From Arthrobacter sp. zg-Y1110 (GTDB lineage: Bacteria; Actinomycetota; Actinomycetes; Actinomycetales; Micrococcaceae): a stretch of 64,000 bases of DNA. Positions 7,781 through 17,080 of the stretch are shown in pieces. Made by a program: the position numbers and the translations under genes. Each line of letters starts with the position of its first letter. Position 1 is the first letter of the stretch. Where the stretch lies: contig NZ_CP104272.1 in assembly GCF_025244865.1 (NCBI RefSeq), positions 3,348,001-3,412,000 of the forward strand, given 5' to 3'. A model generated the notes under the pieces. It searched no databases, was not told where the DNA came from, and worked only from the letters and a program-made list of their open reading frames with translations.

Positions 7781-8758
7781 TCAGTAGGCGAAGGAGCGGT
7801 CCAGCGCCTCAAGCAGGCGGTCGATGTCCGGAAGGTAATGTTCCTCGACCTTCGCTACCGGGTAGGGCATGTGGAAGCCACCCACGCGAAGCACCGGAGC
7901 TTCCAGGGACAGGAAGGCGCGTTCCGCCACCCGTGCGGCGATCTCGCCGCCGATCCCGCCGAAGGTAGGGGCTTCGTGGGTGACAATCAGCCGTCCCGTC
8001 TTCCGCACGGACTCGGTCACGGTGTCGAAGTCGATGGGCGAAATGGACCGCAGATCCACCACCTCGACGGACCGTCCGTCCTCTTCAGCCGCTGCGGCCG
8101 CTGCCAGGGCGACGGGGACCAGCGGGCCGTAGGCGACGATGGTTGCGTCGGTTCCTTCGCGGACAATATGGGCAGAGAACGGATCCGACGTCGGTGCGGT
8201 GGTGTCGACGTCGCCCTTGAGCCAGTATCGGCGCTTGGGTTCGAAGACGATGACCGGGTCCTTGCAGGCCACGGCCTGCTGGATCATCCAGTAGGCGTCC
8301 TGGGGGTTCGACGGCGTGATGATGCGCAGCCCTGCAGTGTGGGCAAAGAGCGCTTCGGGCGATTCCGAGTGGTGTTCGATGGAGCCGATGCCGCCGCCGT
8401 ACGGGATCCGGATGACCACGGGTGCGTTGAGCGCCCCCTCGCTGCGGGAGTGCATTTTCGCCAGCTGGGTGGTGATCTGGTTGAAGCCCGGGAAGACGAA
8501 CCCGTCGAACTGGATTTCGCAGACGGGCAGGTAGCCGCGCAGGGCCAGGCCGATCGCGGTCCCGATGATTCCGGATTCGGCCAGCGGCGTGTCCATAACG
8601 CGGTCCGCACCGAAGTCTGCCTTCAGGCCCTCGGTGACCCGGTACACGCCGCCCAGGGAACCGATGTCCTCGCCCATCAGCAGGGAGTTCGGGTGGGATT
8701 CGAGGGCTGCGCGCAGACCGGCGTTGATGGCCTTGGCCATGGTCATGGTGGTGCTCAT
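7781..8758 (-). CDS. bkdB: 2-oxoacid dehydrogenase E1 beta subunit
   Basis: A 325-residue transketolase-type beta subunit. Motifs are [18 protein letters not shown] (TPP activation), [16 protein letters not shown] near 57-72, and the C-terminal transketolase domain with [17 protein letters not shown]. It pairs with E1alpha to decarboxylate branched-chain 2-oxoacids. Its ATG overlaps the E1alpha TGA by four bases (ATGA), so translation is coupled. It is full length for the family. Confidence 0.92.
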   Translation of the reverse strand: MSTTMTMAKAINAGLRAALESHPNSLLMGEDIGSLGGVYRVTEGLKADFGADRVMDTPLAESGIIGTAIGLALRGYLPVCEIQFDGFVFPGFNQITTQLAKMHSRSEGALNAPVVIRIPYGGGIGSIEHHSESPEALFAHTAGLRIITPSNPQDAYWMIQQAVACKDPVIVFEPKRRYWLKGDVDTTAPTSDPFSAHIVREGTDATIVAYGPLVPVALAAAAAAEEDGRSVEVVDLRSISPIDFDTVTESVRKTGRLIVTHEAPTFGGIGGEIAARVAERAFLSLEAPVLRVGGFHMPYPVAKVEEHYLPDIDRLLEALDRSFAY

Positions 8759-9978
8759 GCGGTGTGCTCCGGGGCGGCGGGGTTGGTGGTGGCGGGGCTG
8801 GCGTCGTCGGCGCTGGCGAATCCGGCTTCGTACCGGCGATGCTCATCCAGCTCTTCGCGGATCAGCGGATGGGCCTCTGCGTAGACATCGGCGAAGGCGT
8901 CTTCAAAGCCCGGCGCCTCCATCTGCTGGACGTTCTCGCGAAGCCGGACGGCCATGTTGCGGCCCTCCTCGCGGAGGTCCTCAAAGAACGCATCATCGGC
9001 AAGCCCCTGGCTGCGCAGGTACTTTTCCATCCGAAGCAACGGGTCCCGGTCCAGCCAGGCTTCCTCGTCGGCGCTGAGGCGGTATTTGGTGGGGTCATCC
9101 GCCGTCGTATGCGCGCTCATCCGGTAGGTGAAGGCTTCAATGAGCACCGGACCACCGCCCGAACGGGCGTGCTCCAGCGCCCAGCGCGTCACGGCGTGGA
9201 CGGCCAGGACGTCGTTGCCGTCAACGCGCACTCCGGGGAAGCCGTAGCCCTGTGCCCGATTGGCCAAGGGGATGCGCGACTGGACTTCGGTGGGCACGGA
9301 GATGGCCCAGTGGTTGTTCTGGCAGAAGAAGACCACCGGCGCGTTGTAGGACGCGGCAAAGACCATGCCTTCATGCACGTCGCCTTCGGAGCTCGCCCCG
9401 TCGCCGAAGTACGCGACAGTGGCTGCCTCGGGCAGCTTGGGGTTCGTCAGCCGGTCACGGGCCATTCCCATGGCATAGCCGACGGCGTGCGGCACCTGGG
9501 CGGCCAGCACCAGCGTGTAGAGGTGGAAATTGACTTCGCGGGGGTCCCAGCCTCCGTGGGAAATGCCGCGGAAGCGCCGGAGCAGCTGGGCGAGTTCCAG
9601 GCCCCGGGTGTAGGCGACGCCGTGTTCCCGGTAGGTGGGGAATACGTAATCCTGCGGCTTCAGGGCCCTGCCGGAACCGATCTGCGCGCCTTCCTGGCCG
9701 GTGAGCGGAACCCACATCACCAGTTCGCCCTGCCGCTGAAGGGCGGTGGCTTCTTCATCGAACCGTCGGACCAGGAACATGTCGCGGTAGAACCCGCGGA
9801 GTTCCTCGGAAGTCAGGCCCTGGACGTAGCTGCCATAGGTATCGTCCTGCAGGAGCTCGCCGTCGATACTCAGCAGCTGAACCATGTCCGGGACAGGGTT
9901 TTCCTCCGGAGCGCCCATGAGGGATTGCTCTAGTCCGGCCGAGTCGAACTCACTGGCCGGCAAATGTCCTACGTCCAT
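8755..9978 (-). CDS. bkdA: 2-oxoacid dehydrogenase E1 alpha subunit
   Basis: A 407-residue E1 alpha. The TPP/Mg site is the motif GDGASSEGDVHEGMVFAASYNAPVVFFCQNN in the middle of the protein (GDG start and NN end). The FYRDMFLVRRFDEEATALQRQGEL block near the N-terminus and the SAHTTADDPTKYR loop, the phosphorylation-loop equivalent, are intact. The ATG at 9978 follows an AGGAG site; upstream in-frame codons extend into the promoter palindromes and were rejected. It is first gene of the operon, with two inverted repeats 55-102 bases upstream. Confidence 0.92.
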   Translation of the reverse strand: MDVGHLPASEFDSAGLEQSLMGAPEENPVPDMVQLLSIDGELLQDDTYGSYVQGLTSEELRGFYRDMFLVRRFDEEATALQRQGELVMWVPLTGQEGAQIGSGRALKPQDYVFPTYREHGVAYTRGLELAQLLRRFRGISHGGWDPREVNFHLYTLVLAAQVPHAVGYAMGMARDRLTNPKLPEAATVAYFGDGASSEGDVHEGMVFAASYNAPVVFFCQNNHWAISVPTEVQSRIPLANRAQGYGFPGVRVDGNDVLAVHAVTRWALEHARSGGGPVLIEAFTYRMSAHTTADDPTKYRLSADEEAWLDRDPLLRMEKYLRSQGLADDAFFEDLREEGRNMAVRLRENVQQMEAPGFEDAFADVYAEAHPLIREELDEHRRYEAGFASADDASPATTNPAAPEHTA

Positions 9979-10033
9979 GCCTTCTCCTTGCCTGGACAGC
10001 CGAAAGCCGCACCGCGCTGGAAATATACTTCGT

Positions 10034-10079
10034 AGGGAATACATTCCCTGTGTCGCATATAAGTGGAAGTTACCTTCCA
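10034..10079 (-). promoter_or_regulatory. Two-site operator upstream of the bkd operon
   Basis: Two inverted repeats lie upstream of the E1alpha start: AGGGAAT-AC-ATTCCCT at 10034-10049 and TGGAAG-TTAC-CTTCCA at 10064-10079. Both share a GGAA...TTCC core and their centres are 30 bases apart, close to three helical turns. This fits cooperative binding by a dimeric regulator on one DNA face. No regulator gene is adjacent, so the binder is unknown. Confidence 0.6.
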
Positions 10080-10121
10080 AAGCCTAACGACGGCGCGGCT
10101 TCCGCCCCTACCTAAGACACG

Positions 10122-11261
10122 CTAGGAAACGCGCGGGCCTTTTGTATAAGTCGCACATAACGCCAGGAACCGCGTGTTTGCTTCCTCTTCGCCGATGGTC
10201 ACTCTCACACCTTCGTTGCCAAAGGCCCTGACAGCCAGTGCCTGTTCCCCTGCCAGCGCTGCAAACTCGGGGGTGTTTTCGCCCAGGGCCAGCCAGACAA
10301 AGTTCCCCTGCGCAGCCGGAATGGACCATCCCAGCGCCTCCAGCCCCTCCACCACCCGGGTCCGCTCGGCGACGAGTCCTTGTATTCTCTCCACAATTTG
10401 GTCGTGGTGCCGGAGGGAGGCCACAGCTGCCTGTTCGGCGATGGTGGACACGGCAAACGGGACTGCCGCTACCCGGAGGTGCTCGGTGATCGGCTCGTGC
10501 GCAATGGAATAGCCCACGCGCAGTCCGGCCAGTCCTGCACCCTTGGAGAAGGTCCTCAGCACCACAACGTTGGGATGCTTGCGGTACATTTCGACACCGT
10601 TGACGGCGTCATCGTCCCGCACGAAATCCTCATACGCTTCATCGATGACCACAATGATGTTGGTGGGAATCCGTCGGAGGAAGTCCTCTACCTGTGCTGT
10701 CGTCAGGACCGGGCCGGTCGGGTTGTTGGGGGTGCACAGCAGGATCACCTTGGTCCGTTCCGTGACCGCCTCGGCCATGGCTGCCAGGTTGTGAGTGCCG
10801 TCGGAGTTCAGCGGTACCTGGACGCTCCGGGCACCGGCCAGGCCAACGCTGATGGGGTACGCCTCGAAGGAACGCCAGGGGTAGATAACCTCGTCTGCTG
10901 CTCCGTCCGGGTTCTGTCCGGCAAAGGTGGCGAGCAACTGGTTCAGTGCTCCCAAGCTGCCGCCGCCGGTCACAATGTCTTCCGCTGGAACGTCCAGGAA
11001 GGTGGAGAGTTCATTGCGCAGGGCAGTGGAAAGCGGATCCGGATAGCGGTTCACCGTAGCGGCTTCGTTTATCGCATCCAACACGGCCGGCAGCGGCGGG
11101 AACGGGTTCTCGTTGGAAGAGAGTTTGTAGCTCTGAAGTCCTTCTACAACCACCGGCGGCTTGCCCGCGGCGTATTGGGGCAGCTGCCCGATAACAGGCC
11201 GTGGGGCGATGCCGGGTGCGGGAACTTCAGCTGCGTCGGTGTCATTCTCGGTAGTGGTCAT
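10122..11261 (-). CDS. pat: Histidinol-phosphate/aromatic amino acid aminotransferase
   Basis: A 379-residue HisC-family enzyme (fold-type I). Visible are KLSSNENPFPP at 46-56, the NNPTG motif at 179-183, the DEAY motif near 207-210, and the PLP lysine at about 240 in RTFSKGAGLAGLRVGY. In actinobacteria with a separate his operon this paralogue is usually the aromatic (phenylalanine/tyrosine) aminotransferase Pat. It ends 143 bases before the bkd E1alpha start on the same strand. It is divergent from the holin-family membrane protein, with only 41 bases between starts. Confidence 0.85.
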   Translation of the reverse strand: MTTTENDTDAAEVPAPGIAPRPVIGQLPQYAAGKPPVVVEGLQSYKLSSNENPFPPLPAVLDAINEAATVNRYPDPLSTALRNELSTFLDVPAEDIVTGGGSLGALNQLLATFAGQNPDGAADEVIYPWRSFEAYPISVGLAGARSVQVPLNSDGTHNLAAMAEAVTERTKVILLCTPNNPTGPVLTTAQVEDFLRRIPTNIIVVIDEAYEDFVRDDDAVNGVEMYRKHPNVVVLRTFSKGAGLAGLRVGYSIAHEPITEHLRVAAVPFAVSTIAEQAAVASLRHHDQIVERIQGLVAERTRVVEGLEALGWSIPAAQGNFVWLALGENTPEFAALAGEQALAVRAFGNEGVRVTIGEEEANTRFLALCATYTKGPRVS

Positions 11262-11302
11262 GGCGTTAACAGTAATGGTCCATTTTCTGCCAGCATGGGG
11301 GC

Positions 11303-11734
11303 ATGTTCTCTCTGTTGCTGCGGATAGTCCTGAACGCCGTTGCCCTCTGGGTAGCCGGGTGGCTTTTGCCGGGCCTCACGGTGAGCGCGCCGACCGGGAG
11401 CCTCAGCGGTGATCCGGTGATAGATACGGTGCTCGCGTATCTTTTTGTGGGCCTGATTTTCGGCGTGGTGAACGCCCTGGTCCGTCCCATCGCACAGGGA
11501 CTGACCTTGCCGTTGGCCATCCTGACCCTGGGGTTGTTCCGCATAGTCATCAATGCCGCCATGCTCGAGCTCACCGCCTGGCTCAGCAGCTACACGCCCA
11601 TCCGCTTCGAGGTTGATTCCTTCTTCTGGACAGCCGTTCTGGGCGCTGTTGTCATCAGCCTTGTGTCGCTGGTCCTGGATACGGTCACTGGCGGGCGGAG
11701 CCGGAACCGGAGCTACAGCCGGAGCCGCGACTAG
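11303..11734 (+). CDS. Phage-holin-family (4TM) membrane protein
   Basis: A 143-residue protein with about four hydrophobic helices and the family pattern LLRIVLNAVALWVAGWLLPG, VGLIFGVVNALVRPI, LPLAILTLGLFRIVINA, then a last helix and an Arg/Ser-rich tail. It belongs to the chromosomal 4_TMS phage-holin family (PF04020-like), which are not phage genes in context. Function unknown. The neighbourhood (pat, this gene, purB) matches the order I recall from Arthrobacter-type genomes. Confidence 0.82.
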   Translation: MFSLLLRIVLNAVALWVAGWLLPGLTVSAPTGSLSGDPVIDTVLAYLFVGLIFGVVNALVRPIAQGLTLPLAILTLGLFRIVINAAMLELTAWLSSYTPIRFEVDSFFWTAVLGAVVISLVSLVLDTVTGGRSRNRSYSRSRD

Positions 11735-11772
11735 CCGCAAGCGGGAGGCGAACCGCTTCGGTCGTCCGGATG

Positions 11773-13110
11773 CTAGGGCCCGACGGGCGGACGGTAGTCC
11801 TTCCCCGGCGAAGGCCTCGGCACAACCCTCACTTCCCGCTGCGGCAGTTCTTCCCTGGAGAGACGGTACAAGTGCCTGGTGGCAACGCTTCCGGCTGCGA
11901 CAGCGGCACCGAGGGATGCCACAGCCGCCCGCAGCGACGCATCATCACTGGCGTCTGCGAGTGCGGCACCCCGGCGGTAATTGTCCAGCCGGTGCCCGGG
12001 ACCCAAACCGGCGTCCTCGCCCTCGGGAGTGGCCGCCGGATCGGTCAGTGTCATGGTGACCCGGTCCGGTGTGTCAGGATTCGGGATGCCGTCGATCCCG
12101 GGCACCCAGTCCTGCACATGCTCCAGGTGCAGTGCGGGGACGCCCGGGGGCAGGTCCGCGGCTCCCGTGTGGCTGCCTGCGGTCAGCAGGTACGCCACGT
12201 TGTACTCGCTTTCCTCGGCCAAGTATGCGGCAACGCGGATGGCGTGGTCCCCGCCCTGGCTGTAGCCGGAAAGGATGACGGCGTCCTCCGCTTCAGCCCC
12301 GGCCAGCCGCAAGGCCTCCCGCACTCCCGCCGTAACGTACGAACTGTCTTTCAGGGACGGTTCGAAGACGCCCATGGCATCGAACGGGTTCTCGCTTCCG
12401 GGGGAAATGCCGGGGCTCTGCGTACCGGGAAGGGTGACAACAAACGTCTTCTTTCCGTCGCTCCCCGTGACCGGGAGGACTTCGATCACGCCTGGCCTGT
12501 TTTCCCGCAACAGCACCTCCGACCGCTCCAGCAGGCCGGCAGCAGTTCCGTCCAGGCGTACGCGGCCTTGTTCACCGGGCAGCTCGGATACCTCCACTGG
12601 CCGCAGCTTCCCCCTCCCGGCTCCGTAAAGCAGGAGCAAAGCAGCGTTCATCAAGGTTTCGGAGGCCGGATCGGCAAGGCCCATCTCCGACTGGCGCAGG
12701 GTGGGGAACCACCACTCAGCCCGCGGATAGGGGCCGCGGGCAAACCAGGGGTTCACCGGGAACAGGCCGATGGAAGGCGTCCGTTCCTTAATCCGGCCTT
12801 CCGCTTCCGCATAGGCACGGGCACTTTCGCGCACCCCGTCCGTAAGGGCATCGACGGCGGCAGCGGAGGTTTTCAGGGTCTGGGCCGCCTCCAGTATCCG
12901 CAACCTGACCCGGGCCGTCGCCGAACTTCCGCCCCACCCGCCCATTTCCAGCCAAAGCTCCGTCACCCTCTGCCCGAGCAGCCGCAGGCGGTCCGTGGTC
13001 GACTCCAGCCTGCCCGCAACCCGGACCAGGTCCTCGTACTGGACCAGGAGACCTGCGGCCCCGCCCCGCACCTCGTACAACGGCCGGTCGCAGGTTCCTA
13101 TCTCCGCCAT
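11773..13110 (-). CDS. WXG-like N-terminus fused to alpha/beta hydrolase
   Basis: A 445-residue protein from the ATG at 13110 (GGGGAGCTGACC upstream); an in-frame extension to 13401 overlaps the preceding small gene. Residues about 1-110 are helical and carry a WGG turn (LWLEMGGWGGSSATARVRL) like WXG100/ESX partner proteins. The C-terminal half is an alpha/beta hydrolase with the nucleophile elbow GYSQGG and a downstream acidic/His pair region (LEHVQDWVPGIDGIPNPDTPD). It has no signal peptide, consistent with a type VII-type substrate paired with the upstream small gene. A secreted lipase/esterase or toxin-like effector is possible. No T7SS core genes are in the window. Confidence 0.65.
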   Translation of the reverse strand: MAEIGTCDRPLYEVRGGAAGLLVQYEDLVRVAGRLESTTDRLRLLGQRVTELWLEMGGWGGSSATARVRLRILEAAQTLKTSAAAVDALTDGVRESARAYAEAEGRIKERTPSIGLFPVNPWFARGPYPRAEWWFPTLRQSEMGLADPASETLMNAALLLLYGAGRGKLRPVEVSELPGEQGRVRLDGTAAGLLERSEVLLRENRPGVIEVLPVTGSDGKKTFVVTLPGTQSPGISPGSENPFDAMGVFEPSLKDSSYVTAGVREALRLAGAEAEDAVILSGYSQGGDHAIRVAAYLAEESEYNVAYLLTAGSHTGAADLPPGVPALHLEHVQDWVPGIDGIPNPDTPDRVTMTLTDPAATPEGEDAGLGPGHRLDNYRRGAALADASDDASLRAAVASLGAAVAAGSVATRHLYRLSREELPQREVRVVPRPSPGKDYRPPVGP

Positions 13111-13112
13111 GG

Positions 13113-13364
13113 TCAGCTCCCCGCAGCCAACATGAGCGGATCCTGCTGCAGCTCGCCCGCGGCGAACCGCAGCTGCAGCGAAACGTCGGGGAACCGCTGC
13201 GCTACGGCCAGGAGCTCCTGCCGAAACGCGTCTGCCGCGGGAGACTCCCACTGGACGACTGCGGCGGCGGCAACCTCGCGCTCCAGCTCGTCGGTTTCTA
13301 CTGCGAACGCCAAAAGCAACCGTTCCGTCTCCGCCGCGTAGGCCGCAGCAGCCATTTGGTTCAT
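13113..13364 (-). CDS. Small WXG100-like protein
   Basis: An 83-residue, nearly all-helical protein. It contains a W-E-S-P turn (VVQWESPAADAFRQELLAVAQRF) at the position of the WXG hairpin. The start is set at 13364 by a GGGAGGA site; ATGs at 13367 and 13355 are alternatives. It ends two bases before the hydrolase gene starts, so the two are translationally coupled and may form a heterodimer. WXG assignment is from pattern and length. Confidence 0.6.
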   Translation of the reverse strand: MNQMAAAAYAAETERLLLAFAVETDELEREVAAAAVVQWESPAADAFRQELLAVAQRFPDVSLQLRFAAGELQQDPLMLAAGS

Positions 13365-13635
13365 CATTTCCTCCCACGGGTGACGTAGCGTCCACAGCCA
13401 ACCTGACCCGGCCCAGGCCTTCCGGGGACGGGGACTGCTCAAGAACGACGCCGGTCCCTCAAGGGTGCCGGGCATGTCACCGGACCGCGGCGTTCCGCAC
13501 ACCTCCGGTGGAAAGAACCGGGCCTGTGTGCGGCGGCGCCCGGCTGTCGAGGGACAGTGGCCGGCCAGGGCAAAACCGCCGAGCAGCGATGAGTCACACA
13601 CCAACGTCGCTGCCCCGGCATGAAAGAATTACCGC

Positions 13636-15051
13636 ATGGCCGAATCCGAACCCCGTGTATCCCTCGCCTCCGTAACCCCCGCTATCGCCCTGGGCCCGCT
13701 GGACGGCCGCTACCGCAGCGCCACCGCACCGCTGGTGGACTACCTGTCCGAAGCCGCGCTGAACCGGGACCGGACCCATGTGGAGGTGGAATGGCTGATT
13801 CACCTGACCTCCCACGCCGTCCTGCCGGGCACCGCGCCGCTTACAGAGGACCAGCAGAACCAGCTGCGGGAAATCGTGACGAGCTTCGACGGCAACTCCG
13901 TGGCCGAGCTGGGCGAAATTGAAAAGCGCACCGTGCACGACGTCAAGGCCGTCGAGTACTACATTGCCGACAGGCTGCCGGCCCTCGGTCTCGAGAACCT
14001 GAAGAGCCTGGTGCACTTCGGCTGCACGTCCGAAGACATCAACAACCTTTCCTACGCCCTCGGCATCAAGGGCGCCGTCGAAAACGTCTGGCTGCCGGCG
14101 GCGCAGAATCTGGTGGACCAGATCGCCGCGATGGCGGAGGACACCCGCACTGTGCCCATGCTGTCCCGGACGCACGGACAGCCGGCCACCCCCACCACTT
14201 TGGGCAAGGAACTGGCCGTCACCGTCCACCGCCTCACCCGCCAGCTGCGCCGGATCCGCAACACTGAGTTCCTGGGCAAGATCAACGGCGCCACCGGAAC
14301 GTACGCCGCCCACTACGCAGCGGCTCCGCAGACCGACTGGCAGCAGGTGGCCCGCAGCTTCGTGGAAGGCCTGGGCCTGGCCTGGAATCCGCTGACCACG
14401 CAGATCGAATCCCACGACTGGCAGGCAGAGCTCTACGCAGACATCGCCCGCTTCAACCGCATCCTGCACAACTTCTGCACGGACGTCTGGAGCTACATCT
14501 CCATTGGCTACTTCGCGCAGGTCCCCGTGGAAGGCGCCACCGGCTCCTCCACCATGCCGCACAAGGTCAATCCGATCCGCTTCGAGAACGCCGAAGCAAA
14601 CCTGGAAATCTCCAACGGCCTGCTGGACACGCTGGCTTCCACCCTGGTCACCTCCCGCTGGCAGCGCGATCTCACCGACTCCTCCTCGCAGCGCAACATC
14701 GGCGTGGCCTTCGGACACTCGGTGCTGGCCGTTTCCAACGTCGCCAAGGGACTCCAGCGGCTGCACGTCGCCGAGCAGGTCCTGGCATCTGACCTGGACT
14801 CCAACTGGGAGGTGCTCGGGGAAGCCATCCAGATGGTGATGCGCGCCGAAGCCGTGGCCGGCGTTGAGGGCATGGAAAACCCCTATGAGCGGCTCAAGGA
14901 CCTCACCCGCGGCCACCGCGTGGACGCCGACCGGATGAAGGAATTCGTTGCCGGCCTTGGCCTTCCCGCCGAGGCGGAGGCCCGCCTGCAGGCCCTCACC
15001 CCGGCCAAGTACACGGGCATCGCGGACGTCCTGGTGGACCACCTCAAGTAG
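13636..15051 (+). CDS. purB: Adenylosuccinate lyase
   Basis: A 471-residue fumarase/aspartase-superfamily lyase of purine synthesis. It acts twice: SAICAR to AICAR plus fumarate, and adenylosuccinate to AMP plus fumarate. The superfamily signature GSSTMPHKVNP lies at about 302-312 with the catalytic Ser loop. The general base/acid regions are the TSEDINNLSYAL block near 135 and SRTHGQPATPTTLGKELA near 176. Length is normal for the long bacterial PurB type. A strong terminator follows. Confidence 0.97.
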   Translation: MAESEPRVSLASVTPAIALGPLDGRYRSATAPLVDYLSEAALNRDRTHVEVEWLIHLTSHAVLPGTAPLTEDQQNQLREIVTSFDGNSVAELGEIEKRTVHDVKAVEYYIADRLPALGLENLKSLVHFGCTSEDINNLSYALGIKGAVENVWLPAAQNLVDQIAAMAEDTRTVPMLSRTHGQPATPTTLGKELAVTVHRLTRQLRRIRNTEFLGKINGATGTYAAHYAAAPQTDWQQVARSFVEGLGLAWNPLTTQIESHDWQAELYADIARFNRILHNFCTDVWSYISIGYFAQVPVEGATGSSTMPHKVNPIRFENAEANLEISNGLLDTLASTLVTSRWQRDLTDSSSQRNIGVAFGHSVLAVSNVAKGLQRLHVAEQVLASDLDSNWEVLGEAIQMVMRAEAVAGVEGMENPYERLKDLTRGHRVDADRMKEFVAGLGLPAEAEARLQALTPAKYTGIADVLVDHLK

Positions 15052-15074
15052 GCTGCCCGCTTTAAGCCAAAACG

Positions 15075-15118
15075 ACGACGGCGGGAGCCGGGCTCGCAGC
15101 CCGGCCTCCCGCCGTCGT
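15075..15118. terminator. Bidirectional terminator between purB and rlmN
   Basis: A roughly 20-bp GC-rich stem (ACGACGGCGGGAG-CCGGGCT pairing with its complement, one bulged base) with a CGC loop lies between two convergent genes, with A and T tracts on its flanks. Confidence 0.75.
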
Positions 15119-15140
15119 CATTAAACCTTTGTTCCCGGTG

Positions 15141-16391
15141 CTAGTCCGCCGCGGCGAGCTGGCCGCAGGCCCCGTCGATCTCCTTGCCGCGGGTGTCGCG
15201 GATGGTAGTGGGGATGCCGGCGTCGATCAGGTGGTTGATGAACTCCTGCATGACCTCGGGCTCCGGCGACGTCCAGATGGAACCGGGCGTGGGGTTCAGC
15301 GGAATGGGGTTCACGTGCACCCAGCCGCGGCCGCGGGCATTGAGCTTCTTGGCAAGCAGGTCCGCACGCCAGGCGTGGTCGTTCATGTCCTTGATCAGCG
15401 CATACTCGATGGAGACGCGGCGGCCGGTGACGCGGTAGTAGTTGTACGCGGCGTCCAGGGCCTCGTCCACCTTCCACCGGCTGTTGACCGGGATCAGCTC
15501 GTCGCGCAGCTCGTCGTCCGGGGCATGCAGGCTCAGTGCGAAGGTGACCGGGATGTTTTCCTCGGCAAGCTTCTTGATGGCCGGCACGAGGCCCACGGTG
15601 GAGACGGTGATGTTGCGGGCGCTCATGCCCAGGCCTTCGGGAACCTCGGCGGCCATCCGGTGCACGGCGTTCATCACGCGCTTGTAGTTGGCCAGCGGCT
15701 CGCCCATGCCCATAAAGACGATGTTGGTGACGCGCTCGGCGTCGTGTCCGCCGTCACGCCGCTTGCCGCCGAGGCCGCCTTCCTTGATCACCCGGTTGGC
15801 CTGGACAATCTGGTCCAGGATTTCCGCGGTGGACATGTTGCGGGTGAGGCCGGCCTGGCCGGTGGCGCAGAACGGGCAGTTCATGCCGCAGCCGCACTGG
15901 CTGGAGACACACAGGGTGATGCGGCCGGGGTAGCGCATCAGCACGGACTCGACGAGGGAGCCGTCGAAGAGGCGCCAGAGGAACTTGATCGTGTCCCCGT
16001 TGTCCGTGGTCAGGCGCTTGATCTCGGTGAGCAGCGTGGGGAACATTTCGCCCACCAGCTCGTCACGGCGTTCCTTCGGAAGGTCGCTCATGGCTTCCGG
16101 GTCGGTGGTGTAGTGCTGGAAGTAGTGCACCGACAGCTGCTTCGCGCGGAACGCAGGCAGGCCCAGGGACTTCAGCTTCTCCTGGCGTTCGGCCAGCGTC
16201 ATATCGGCCAGATGGGCCGGCGGCTGGGACACGCGCGGTGATTTGAACTGCAGCAGGGGCCGGCCGTCGGGCTCCTTGGCCTGTTCCCAACCCTCCGTGG
16301 CGGGGCGGACCTGCGGTCCGGTGGCGGTGGGAACCGAGCGGACACGGCGCAGCTCGGACTTTTTGGCGGGGGAAGATTCAACGGTTGACAT
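15141..16391 (-). CDS. rlmN: 23S rRNA (adenine-2503-C2)-methyltransferase, radical SAM
   Basis: A 416-residue radical-SAM methyltransferase that methylates A2503 of 23S rRNA and A37 of some tRNAs. The [4Fe-4S] motif CxxxCxxC is at Cys168-Cys172-Cys175 (CGMNCPFC). The SAM-binding GMGEPLANYKRVMNA block and the SLHAPDDELRDELIP segment are intact, and the methyl-carrier Cys is in the C-terminal GACGQLAAAD tail. The ATG at 16391 is preferred to one 19 codons upstream, which would extend into the promoter. The N-terminal 45 residues are a non-conserved linker. Confidence 0.95.
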   Translation of the reverse strand: MSTVESSPAKKSELRRVRSVPTATGPQVRPATEGWEQAKEPDGRPLLQFKSPRVSQPPAHLADMTLAERQEKLKSLGLPAFRAKQLSVHYFQHYTTDPEAMSDLPKERRDELVGEMFPTLLTEIKRLTTDNGDTIKFLWRLFDGSLVESVLMRYPGRITLCVSSQCGCGMNCPFCATGQAGLTRNMSTAEILDQIVQANRVIKEGGLGGKRRDGGHDAERVTNIVFMGMGEPLANYKRVMNAVHRMAAEVPEGLGMSARNITVSTVGLVPAIKKLAEENIPVTFALSLHAPDDELRDELIPVNSRWKVDEALDAAYNYYRVTGRRVSIEYALIKDMNDHAWRADLLAKKLNARGRGWVHVNPIPLNPTPGSIWTSPEPEVMQEFINHLIDAGIPTTIRDTRGKEIDGACGQLAAAD

Positions 16392-16516
16392 CAGCACTAT
16401 TCTCGCACGATTCGCATATCCGGAACATTCCTTTTGCCGGGACGGCACACTCCCGAAACACAGGCGAAACCCCGGGCTCCTAGCGTGGAAGCACTACCAC
16501 TGACGCTGGAGGCAGC

Positions 16517-17041
16517 ATGTCGGATTTGCGACCCTTTTCCGGATTCCGTCCCTACTCCACCCCGCACCTGCGGATCCGCGAAGTGCCGTGGAGCAACCCC
16601 GTAGGTGCCGACCTGCGCGAAGCCCAGCAGGCGGAACTGGACGCCCGCTACGGTACTGCGGAACACGATCCCAATCCGCCGCGCGCGTCCGATTCGGCAG
16701 TTTTCCTCATCGCCTACGAGCGCAGTACGGGCCAGCCGCTGGGCTGCGGCGGGCTTCGGCGGCTGGATACCACGACGGCGGAGATCAAGCGCGTGTATGT
16801 CCTGCCGTATGCCCGCGGTTCAGGAGTGGCGACGGCGGTCCTCGGGGCGTTGGAGGCACGAGCGAAGCAGATGGGATTCGCTGTCCTTACGGCAGAGGCA
16901 GGCTCCGCCCAGCCGGACGGCCACCGCTTTTACGAGAACGCCGGCTACCGGGTGGTGCCGAACTTCGGCCCGTACATCGCCTCCGATGGGTCAACCTGCT
17001 ACTCCAAGACCATCGGCGCCGCACTGGAGCACCGGTTCTAG
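16517..17041 (+). CDS. GNAT family N-acetyltransferase
   Basis: A 174-residue GNAT acetyltransferase. The acetyl-CoA loop is in VYVLPYARGSGVATAVLGALEARA (R/Q-x-x-G-x-G/A pattern as ARGSGVA), and the C-terminal strand FYENAGYRVVPNFGPY is the usual motif B. Substrate unknown. An AUG at 16517 follows GGAGGCAGC. It is divergent from rlmN and convergent with the guanine deaminase gene. Confidence 0.88.
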   Translation: MSDLRPFSGFRPYSTPHLRIREVPWSNPVGADLREAQQAELDARYGTAEHDPNPPRASDSAVFLIAYERSTGQPLGCGGLRRLDTTTAEIKRVYVLPYARGSGVATAVLGALEARAKQMGFAVLTAEAGSAQPDGHRFYENAGYRVVPNFGPYIASDGSTCYSKTIGAALEHRF

Positions 17042-17080
17042 GCGCCCGGGGCCCACTGCGAGCGCCGGACGAACCAGAGC

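Noticed and set aside
7040..8884. A 614-codon plus-strand open frame across the bkd operon
   Set aside because: It is antisense to three well-matched enzymes and its composition (Gly/Ala/Arg runs) has no domain features; it is a GC-rich artefact.
11303..11734. Prophage holin
   Set aside because: The phage-holin family name refers to a chromosomal membrane family; no other phage gene is nearby.
11770..13341. A 523-codon plus-strand open frame
   Set aside because: Antisense to the hydrolase gene with intact motifs; shadow frame.
13594..15042. A 482-codon minus-strand open frame across purB
   Set aside because: Antisense to a full-length purB with signature motif.
15129..16241. A 370-codon plus-strand open frame across rlmN
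   Set aside because: Antisense to the radical-SAM gene; no motif.
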